Below the pieces are notes generated by a model. It was not told the origin of the DNA, searched no databases, and saw nothing but the letters and a program-made list of their open reading frames with translations. Source: an uncultured Collinsella sp. (lineage in GTDB: Bacteria > Actinomycetota > Coriobacteriia > Coriobacteriales > Coriobacteriaceae). From it: a stretch of 7,015 nt of DNA. Position numbers and translations under genes: made by a program. The stretch spans positions 1 to 7,015 of the forward strand of contig CALFGH010000061.1 in NCBI GenBank assembly GCA_937958315.1. Direction: 5' to 3'. Numbering within the stretch: the first letter of the stretch is position 1; every line of letters begins with the position of its first letter. This document shows, in pieces, positions 1-4,238 of the stretch.

Positions 1-293
1 TGGAACCGTGCGACTTGCGCCTGCGAAAGCCAGTGCTGACCGATTCCGCCAACGTCATTAAGAGTCCGGGGTCTGACATTGCCGGTCTCTCTCAAGCGCA
101 AGACAAGCTGCGAAGTATTCCGTTGGGCGTGATCGATCCCAAGGCGCTTTGCGAGGCGTTGGAATATCAAGTCGAACGCACCATTAGCGGTACGGTGTTC
201 ACGCTTGCGGAGATTCCTCTGCCCGGCGGTGGCTCCATCCCACTCACCGTCGATGTCGCCACGCTGGTTGGCGCTCTGGGCGGTGGGTCGTAA
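1..293 (+). CDS. C-terminal part of an unrecognised protein upstream of TadE (5' end outside window)
   Basis: The frame is open from the first base of the window, so this is the C-terminal ~97 residues of a longer gene that starts upstream. A TTG at 15 could serve as a start, but nothing before it looks like a ribosome binding site, so a partial gene is preferred. I do not recognise the family. The visible part has a mixed region ending in a hydrophobic, glycine-rich tail (motif LPGGGSIPLTVD near the end, final residues GALGGGS) and no clear membrane segment. Its stop TAA (291-293) shares one base with the ATG of the TadE-like gene, which points to translational coupling. By that context I infer another minor pseudopilin or Tad-locus protein. 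Its function is not shown by the sequence. Confidence 0.6.
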   Translation, partial: EPCDLRLRKPVLTDSANVIKSPGSDIAGLSQAQDKLRSIPLGVIDPKALCEALEYQVERTISGTVFTLAEIPLPGGGSIPLTVDVATLVGALGGGS

Positions 294-769
294 TGAGTAT
301 CCGCATGCGTCTGCGCGAGGAGCGCGCCCAGGCGACGGTGGAGATGGCAGCGGTTACGCCCGTTTTGCTGGTGCTGGCACTCATCGTGTACAACGTCATG
401 ATCTTTGCCAGCGCTGTCGCGCGCTTCGACCGCGTGGTGCCCGACATCGTGTTGGCGCACGCCGTGGCGTCGGAGGGGGAGGGCGACGAAAGCTCTGCCG
501 ATGCCTCGGCGACGGTTCAGACTCAAATTCTGAATGCCATGGAAGGCTATGACTTGCAGATCGAAGTGTCGAGCGAGCAAGGCGCGGAGGCATCGGATGG
601 TGGCCTGCTCTCCCTATCTGGTACGTTTAGGACCTACACCTGCACCATGCACTATGAGCCGTGGCCGACTTCTCTCAGCATCGCTGGCGTTCCGCTGGGG
701 GCGCCGACAACGTTGTCGCACGAGCGCGCGGTGACGGTCGATCCATGGCGTCCGGGGGTGGTCATGTGA
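293..769 (+). CDS. TadE-like minor pseudopilin
   Basis: A 158-residue protein with the layout of TadE-family pseudopilins of the Tad/Flp type IVc pilus. It has a short basic N-terminus (residues 1-13), then a motif of the type AQATVEMA with the conserved Glu at residue 17, then a hydrophobic helix (about 18-40) that would anchor it in the membrane. The rest (41-158) would lie outside the cell and holds one Cys and a C-terminal stretch ending HERAVTVDPWRPG. In known Tad systems such proteins are cut by a prepilin peptidase and help pilus assembly; that role is inferred here. The ATG at 293 overlaps the preceding stop by one base, and a GGTGGG element precedes it as a modest ribosome binding site. 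Its stop TGA overlaps the start of the DUF192 gene by four bases. The ATPase, platform and major pilin genes expected in a Tad locus are not in this window. Confidence 0.75.
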   Translation: MSIRMRLREERAQATVEMAAVTPVLLVLALIVYNVMIFASAVARFDRVVPDIVLAHAVASEGEGDESSADASATVQTQILNAMEGYDLQIEVSSEQGAEASDGGLLSLSGTFRTYTCTMHYEPWPTSLSIAGVPLGAPTTLSHERAVTVDPWRPGVVM

Positions 770-1125
770 CCGCGGTCTCGTCCTACATCGCCTACGCACG
801 GGCACTCAATAGGCTGGGTTGGACGCCGGCGGAGTTTATGGTGGCGGAGTCGTTTGTCGTGCGCCTGCGCGGCATGCTGGGACGGCATCCGGTTGCCGCC
901 AACGGCTTGCCGCTCGTCATGGCGTTTCCACGCTGCTCTTCGGTCCATACGTGTTTTATGGCCTATCCCATCGACATCGCCTTTATCGATGCACGTGGCT
1001 ATGTCCTCGTATGCTACGAAAACGTACGTCCCTGGCGTATGTGCTCCTGCCCCGGCGCCTGGGCCGTACTAGAGCGTCCATCAATCATTGTTTCGACCCC
1101 TGCTCTCCAACGCGTGCCGGCTTAA
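766..1125 (+). CDS. DUF192-family protein, possibly with an altered C-terminus
   Basis: A 119-residue protein resembling the DUF192 family: RLRGMLGR at residues 33-40 (usual form R-RGLM-R) and VHTCFMAYPIDIAFID at 60-75 (usual form MKNT-IPLDI-FID), then WAVLERP (usual VLELPAG). The biochemical role of DUF192 is not established; many members are exported, but no signal peptide is visible here. GTG at 766 is preferred as start because it overlaps the TadE stop (GTGA, 766-769) and a G-rich element (753-761) sits upstream. The in-frame ATG at 745 is an alternative that adds seven residues inside the TadE gene. The final ~15 residues do not look like the family, whereas the neighbouring frame encodes a family-like ending (AGLRIGD) that stops at 1166. 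This may be a frameshift or an annotation-level artefact. Confidence 0.7.
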   Translation: MTAVSSYIAYARALNRLGWTPAEFMVAESFVVRLRGMLGRHPVAANGLPLVMAFPRCSSVHTCFMAYPIDIAFIDARGYVLVCYENVRPWRMCSCPGAWAVLERPSIIVSTPALQRVPA

Positions 1126-1143
1126 GAATTGGCGACAGCGGAC

Positions 1144-1158
1144 TTTCGTCATACGAAA
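1144..1158. promoter_or_regulatory. Candidate operator palindrome ahead of the toxin-antitoxin pair
   Basis: A perfect 6-bp inverted repeat with a 3-bp centre, TTTCGT-cat-ACGAAA, lies 25 bp before the toxin start. Toxin-antitoxin operons with ribbon-helix-helix antitoxins are usually autorepressed through such dyads, so an operator role is inferred. A weak promoter could overlap it (TTGGCG at 1129-1134, 17 bp, TACGAA at 1152-1157), or TAAGAT at 1164-1169 could act as a -10 box. Neither is strong. If the DUF192 gene really reads through to 1166, the dyad would lie in coding sequence. Confidence 0.35.
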
Positions 1159-1183
1159 TTGGGTAAGATGGAGGAGAAGATGC

Positions 1184-1450
1184 ATGGATGTTGAGATCCA
1201 TCCCAACGCTAAAAAGCACCTGACGGAAAAGCAGGTGCTTAGCGCTTGGCTTGCGGTTACTGAGTGCATTCGTCGCGAGTCGAAGGACGAGCCGCCGAGA
1301 TGGCTTGCGATTGGATGGCTCCCAGACGGACGAAGCGTGGAGCTTGTCGCGGTCGAGCTTGTCCGTGGGTGGCTTATCATTCATGCCTTGTCTCCAGTCC
1401 AGAAGAAATTTTGGCAGGAGATTGAACAGGCTCGGCAAAGGGGTCGATGA
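1184..1450 (+). CDS. Putative BrnT/RelE-fold-like toxin of a type II toxin-antitoxin pair
   Basis: An 88-residue basic protein. The sequence shows IHPNAKKHLTEKQV near the N-terminus (residues 5-18), a helix with RRESKDEPPRW (30-40), then beta-rich segments LAIGWLPDGRSVELVAVE (41-58) and WLIIHALSP (63-71), and a C-terminal helix with KKFWQEIEQ. This helix then strands pattern, with the His-rich start, resembles BrnT-like small ribonuclease toxins, but the match is distant and from memory. If correct it would be a cytoplasmic RNase that slows translation until bound by the downstream antitoxin. ATG 1184 is chosen because the GGAGGAGAAG element (1171-1180) sits at good spacing and the homology-like part begins there; the frame runs open back to 1088 but without support. 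The stop overlaps the antitoxin start (ATGA, 1447-1450). A host-interaction or non-toxic role cannot be excluded. Confidence 0.6.
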   Translation: MDVEIHPNAKKHLTEKQVLSAWLAVTECIRRESKDEPPRWLAIGWLPDGRSVELVAVELVRGWLIIHALSPVQKKFWQEIEQARQRGR

Positions 1451-1734
1451 TGGGCAAGACGTATACGGCCGCTAATGGTCAGGTTGTAACGGATGAAATG
1501 ATTGACGCGTGGTGCGAGTCGTACGAGCGCGGAGAGTTTCCGGATGGCGAACATACCGTTGGTGGGATCGTGCATGGACGGCCCCCGCTCTCAGGTGAGG
1601 GGACGGCAACGCTGTCGGTCAAGATTCCTCTGGGAATGAAGGAGGCCATTCGTCGACGGGCGGCTGCCGAGGGGATGACGCCAAGTGAGTTTGCCCGTGC
1701 GGCTCTGAGTGAAAAACTTCTTGCTGCCGGCTGA
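1447..1734 (+). CDS. Putative ribbon-helix-helix antitoxin
   Basis: A 95-residue protein in two parts. Residues 1-50 hold YTAANGQVVTDEMIDAW and an acidic linker ending in HGRPPLSG, probably the segment that wraps around the toxin. Residues 54-92 look like a ribbon-helix-helix DNA-binding domain: a strand (ATLSVKIP, 54-61), a helix (KEAIRRRAAAEG, 65-76) and a second helix starting TPSEFARAAL (78-87). Placing this domain at the C-terminus with the antitoxin gene second matches BrnA-type antitoxins. The gene overlaps the toxin by four bases (ATGA) and has AAAGGGG (1438-1444) before it; ATG 1450 is a second in-frame start one codon on. It likely neutralises the toxin and represses the operon, perhaps at the palindrome 1144-1158. 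Role inferred from order and fold; no key residue was checked against an alignment. Confidence 0.65.
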   Translation: MMGKTYTAANGQVVTDEMIDAWCESYERGEFPDGEHTVGGIVHGRPPLSGEGTATLSVKIPLGMKEAIRRRAAAEGMTPSEFARAALSEKLLAAG

Positions 1735-1774
1735 TGCCTCTGACGTGCCGATTTATAGAACCGAGGCTGTGCTC

Positions 1775-1825
1775 AAAAACTTTTTTCAAATTCTCGGTTG
1801 ACCGGAGCGCGTCCTTAGTTATACT
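1775..1825 (+). promoter_or_regulatory. Promoter of tRNA-Phe with UP-like element
   Basis: A -35 box TTGACC (1798-1803) and a -10 box TATACT (1820-1825) are separated by 16 bp, close to the sigma-70/sigma-A consensus. Just upstream, 1775-1792 is an A-tract followed by a T-tract and CAAATT, much like the UP element that binds the alpha C-terminal domain of RNA polymerase at strong stable-RNA promoters. Transcription would start near 1832, about 26 bases before the mature tRNA. Confidence 0.75.
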
Positions 1826-1831
1826 AATCAA

Positions 1832-1846
1832 GCCTTGAAACAAGGC
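1832..1846 (+). repeat. Inverted repeat in the tRNA-Phe 5' leader
   Basis: GCCTTG-aaa-CAAGGC is a perfect 6-bp inverted repeat with a 3-base loop, lying right at the predicted transcription start and 12 bases before the tRNA. It could form a short hairpin in the leader that RNase P removes, or be a protein-binding dyad. The sequence shows only the symmetry. Confidence 0.5.
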
Positions 1847-1857
1847 ACACCTCAAAT

Positions 1858-1930
<73 letters not shown>

Positions 1931-1943
1931 CCTTGAATTGACG

Positions 1944-1973
1944 AGGACCTCTGCAAAGGGGTCCTTTTCTTTT
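1944..1973 (+). terminator. Rho-independent terminator after tRNA-Phe
   Basis: An 8-bp stem (AGGACCTC 1944-1951 with GGGGTCCT 1958-1965, one G-T pair) with a 6-base loop is followed by a T-rich run broken by a single C (1965-1973). It lies 13 bases after the tRNA and would end its transcript. Confidence 0.85.
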
Positions 1974-2117
1974 ATGTGGACCCGCGGAAATGCATCCCGT
2001 TATTGAACGAGAAAACGGCATGCGCTTTCCGGTGCTTACTTCCGACGTGCGTGCACATCTCGGCGCACCAGCTCGTGCCCGCCCGCCCAGACATTCCTCC
2101 CGCTTTTGCGCCACTTT

Positions 2118-2138
2118 ACAGACCGTTCGGTCGTCTGT
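2118..2138. promoter_or_regulatory. Candidate operator: overlapping dyads upstream of the GH5 gene
   Basis: The core GACCG-tt-CGGTC (2121-2132) is a perfect dyad, and a second one, ACAGAC (2118-2123) and GTCTGT (2133-2138), overlaps it. The G-ACCG-N2-CGGT-C pattern is common among TetR-family operators, so a repressor site is inferred. It lies where the -35 box of the downstream -10 (TATACT, 2152-2157) would fall, a typical place for repression. No regulator gene is in the window. Confidence 0.4.
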
Positions 2139-2157
2139 CCGCACGCGCGGGTATACT
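2129..2157 (+). promoter_or_regulatory. Possible promoter of the GH5-rsmI unit
   Basis: TATACT at 2152-2157 is a good -10 box, identical to that of tRNA-Phe. The hexamer 17 bp upstream (GGTCGT, 2129-2134) is a poor -35 box and overlaps the dyad, as expected for a promoter that depends on or is controlled by a regulator. It would give a leader of about 60 bases before the ATG at 2223. Otherwise the 1974-2222 stretch holds no gene I can support. Confidence 0.4.
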
Positions 2158-2186
2158 CAAAACAATACTTTTCCTATGCAATACGA

Positions 2187-2203
2187 TGCAGGCTTGGCCT
2201 GCA
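2187..2203 (+). repeat. Leader hairpin before the GH5 gene
   Basis: TGCAGGC-ttg-GCCTGCA is a perfect 7-bp inverted repeat with a 3-base loop, 10 bases before the ribosome binding site (GGGGG, 2213-2217). It lacks a T-run, so it is not a classic terminator. It may stabilise the mRNA, bind a protein, or be a second operator. Confidence 0.5.
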
Positions 2204-2222
2204 CGATCCGAAGGGGGCAGTG

Positions 2223-3284
2223 ATGGAGAGGATACTCGGCGTTAATCTCTCTGGCTGGTTTATTCCCGAGCCTTGGGTGACCCCGTCGCTATACGCGGCG
2301 ACCGGTGCATCCAACGCGGCCGAGCTGCAGGAGGCCATGGGCACCGCCGCCTATAACGAGCGCATGCGCCGTCATTACGAGACGTTTGTGAGTGAGGATG
2401 ATTTTCGCCGCATGGCGCAGATTGGCCTCAATGCCGTGCGTTTGCCGGTGCCCTGGTATGCCTTTGGCTCACAGGAGTCCGATGCGTCCTACATCTCGGT
2501 TGTCGACTACATTGACCGTGCGATTGAGTGGGCTGCCAAGTACGATATCCGCGTGCTGCTCGATCTGGCGACGGTGCCCGGTGGCCAGGGCGATTCCAAT
2601 GACTCGCCCACCACGCCGGAGGCTGTTGCCGAGTGGCATTCGTCCACCAACGGTCGTCATGTCGCACTCGACGTGCTCGAGCGCTTGGCCGATCGCTACG
2701 GCGAGGCCGAGAGCCTGCTGGGCATTGAGCTGTTGGATACGCCACAGATGAGCGTCCGCAAGAGCCTCTTTACCATGACGGATGGCATTCCGGCCCACTA
2801 CCTGCGCAATTTCTATCGTGATGCCTACGAGCTCGTCCGTTCGTATATGCCCGAGGATAAGATCGTCGTCTTCTCGTCTTCGGGGTATCCCAGCGAGTGG
2901 AAGCATTTTATGCGCGGCGCCAAGTACAAGAACGTCTACATGGATCTTCACCTGTACCATTACCGCGACGAGTATGCACTCGACATCACGAGCCCTCGCG
3001 GGCTGACGACGGCGATTTCGCGTAACAAGCGCGAGCTTAAAGAAGCGATTTCGACTGGGTTCCCCGTGCTGGTGGGCGAATGGTCGGGTGCGGCGATCTT
3101 TGCCAACTCGTCGGTTACGCCTGAGGGCCGCAATGCCTACGAGCGTGTGTTTATCGCCAACCAGCTGGCTTCGTTTGCGCCGGCTGCCGGTTGGTTCTTC
3201 CAAACGTGGAAGACCGAGAAGCGCATTGCAGCATGGGACGCTCGCGCGGCGCTCGGTACGCTCGAGCGCGGCATGATTGAATAG
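2223..3284 (+). CDS. Glycoside hydrolase family 5 (exo-beta-1,3-glucanase-like) protein with altered active site
   Basis: A 353-residue protein with the (beta/alpha)8 signature order of GH5 exo-glucanases: GVNLSGWF-PEPWVTPSLY (6-24), HYETFVSEDDF (51-61), NAVRLPVPWYAF with Arg73, DLATVPGGQ (114-122), GIELLDTP (167-174), MDLHLYHY (240-247), VGEWSGA (284-290) with the likely nucleophile Glu286, and GWFFQTWKTE (323-332). Family members usually have NEP and DLH where this has DTP (172-174) and DLA (114-116), so the acid/base Glu and a conserved His appear lost. It may be inactive, use another residue, or bind sugar. There is no signal peptide, so it should be cytoplasmic, unlike most secreted glucanases. 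ATG 2223 is chosen because the conserved fold starts right after it and a G-rich ribosome binding site precedes it; GTG 2220 is one codon upstream. rsmI follows after 6 bases. Activity and substrate are not shown. Confidence 0.8.
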   Translation: MERILGVNLSGWFIPEPWVTPSLYAATGASNAAELQEAMGTAAYNERMRRHYETFVSEDDFRRMAQIGLNAVRLPVPWYAFGSQESDASYISVVDYIDRAIEWAAKYDIRVLLDLATVPGGQGDSNDSPTTPEAVAEWHSSTNGRHVALDVLERLADRYGEAESLLGIELLDTPQMSVRKSLFTMTDGIPAHYLRNFYRDAYELVRSYMPEDKIVVFSSSGYPSEWKHFMRGAKYKNVYMDLHLYHYRDEYALDITSPRGLTTAISRNKRELKEAISTGFPVLVGEWSGAAIFANSSVTPEGRNAYERVFIANQLASFAPAAGWFFQTWKTEKRIAAWDARAALGTLERGMIE

Positions 3285-3290
3285 GTTGAT

Positions 3291-4169
3291 ATGACGCAAA
3301 ACAGCGCCCATACGGGCAAACTCTATGTGGTCGGCACGCCCATCGGCAACTTGGGCGACCTGTCCCCGCGCGTTGGCGAGGCGTTTGCCGCCGCCGATGC
3401 CATCTGCTGCGAAGACACGCGTGTGACGTCAAAGCTGCTGATGCACCTGGGCATTTCCAAGCCGCTTGTCCGTTGCGACGAGAATGTGATCGCCAGCCGC
3501 GCCGCCGGCCTGGTCGACCGTCTGCTGGCGGGGGAGACCCTCGCCTTTGCCTCGGACGCCGGCATGCCGAGCGTGTCCGATCCCGGCCAGGCGCTGGTCG
3601 AGGCGGCACGTGAGGCCGATGTGCCCGTCGAAGTTATTCCCGGGCCCTCTGCTTGCGTCACGGCGCTCGTTTCGTCCGGTATTCTCTGCGAGCATTTTTT
3701 CTTCGAGGGCTTTTTGGGCCGAAAGCACGGCGACCGTGTGCGCCGTTTGCAGCGCCTTGCCGTGGTGCCCGGCGCACTCATCTTCTACGAGTCTCCACAT
3801 CGCATCGTGGCGACGCTCGAGGCCGTGGCGGAGGTCTTTCCCCAGCGTGAGGTTGCCGTCTGCCGCGAACTCACCAAGCTGCACGAGGAGGTCTTGCGCG
3901 GGCCCGCTGCCCAGCTCGCCGAGGAACTGCGTGCTCGCGGCGAGGTAAAGGGCGAGATTGCGCTGGTCATCGCGCCGCCGAGCGAGGATGAGGAGGCCGG
4001 CATCGTGCCGGTTGGCGCCGCGGCAGCGGATCCCGACGAGGCCCTGCGCGAGGATATCCGCACCGCACTCGAGGAGGGGGAGCCCGCCTCTGCGGTGGCC
4101 AAGCGCCTGTCTCAGAAGTATTCGCGCCGCAAGCGCGATGTCTATGCCATGGTGCTCGATATGCAATAG
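3291..4169 (+). CDS. rsmI: 16S rRNA (cytidine-1402-2'-O)-methyltransferase RsmI
   Basis: A 292-residue protein of the usual RsmI length, transferring a methyl group from SAM to the 2'-O of C1402 in 16S rRNA, in the decoding centre. It shows the tetrapyrrole-methylase-like fold: LYVVGTPIGNLGDLSPR (11-27), CEDTR (40-44), ASDAGMPSVSDPG (87-99), VIPGPSACVTALVSSGI, FFFEGFLGRK, YESPHR (166-171), and RELTKLHEE (192-200) followed by KGEIALVI. A C-terminal segment rich in charged residues ends with KRLSQKYSRRKRDVY. The ATG at 3291 follows the GH5 stop by 6 bases; only a weak ribosome binding site (ATAGG) is seen, so expression may depend on translational coupling. metG follows after 69 bases. Confidence 0.95.
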   Translation: MTQNSAHTGKLYVVGTPIGNLGDLSPRVGEAFAAADAICCEDTRVTSKLLMHLGISKPLVRCDENVIASRAAGLVDRLLAGETLAFASDAGMPSVSDPGQALVEAAREADVPVEVIPGPSACVTALVSSGILCEHFFFEGFLGRKHGDRVRRLQRLAVVPGALIFYESPHRIVATLEAVAEVFPQREVAVCRELTKLHEEVLRGPAAQLAEELRARGEVKGEIALVIAPPSEDEEAGIVPVGAAAADPDEALREDIRTALEEGEPASAVAKRLSQKYSRRKRDVYAMVLDMQ

Positions 4170-4187
4170 ATGGAGGATATCCAGCCC

Positions 4188-4199
4188 TTGCGCTAGAAT
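4188..4199 (+). promoter_or_regulatory. Possible promoter ahead of metG
   Basis: TAGAAT (4194-4199) could be a -10 box for metG, with a start near 4206, 33 bases before the ATG. No -35 box at normal spacing is seen, and TTGCGC lies directly before it. The 69-base gap has no room for a T-box leader and shows no terminator, so metG may also be read from upstream. Confidence 0.3.
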
Positions 4200-4238
4200 C
4201 ATCCCCTGTATGCAACGTTTTTCTGGAGGACAAACCCC

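Noticed and set aside
1088..1183. Upstream extension of the toxin frame by 32 residues
   Set aside because: It overlaps the DUF192 gene end, is rich in Arg/Trp without family resemblance, and the good ribosome binding site points to 1184.
2106..2222. Upstream extension of the GH5 protein to a GTG at 2106
   Set aside because: The added residues are unlike the family, would cover the promoter and leader hairpin, and have no ribosome binding site.
1990..2223. Small forward open frame in the gap between tRNA-Phe and the GH5 gene
   Set aside because: No ribosome binding site, odd composition, and it runs through the dyad and -10 box that better explain the region.
2469..3311. Reverse-strand open frame opposite the GH5 gene
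   Set aside because: No family signature; a shadow of the GC-rich coding strand.
4170..4238. T-box or other riboswitch ahead of metG
   Set aside because: The gap is only 69 bases, with no T-box core and no terminator hairpin.
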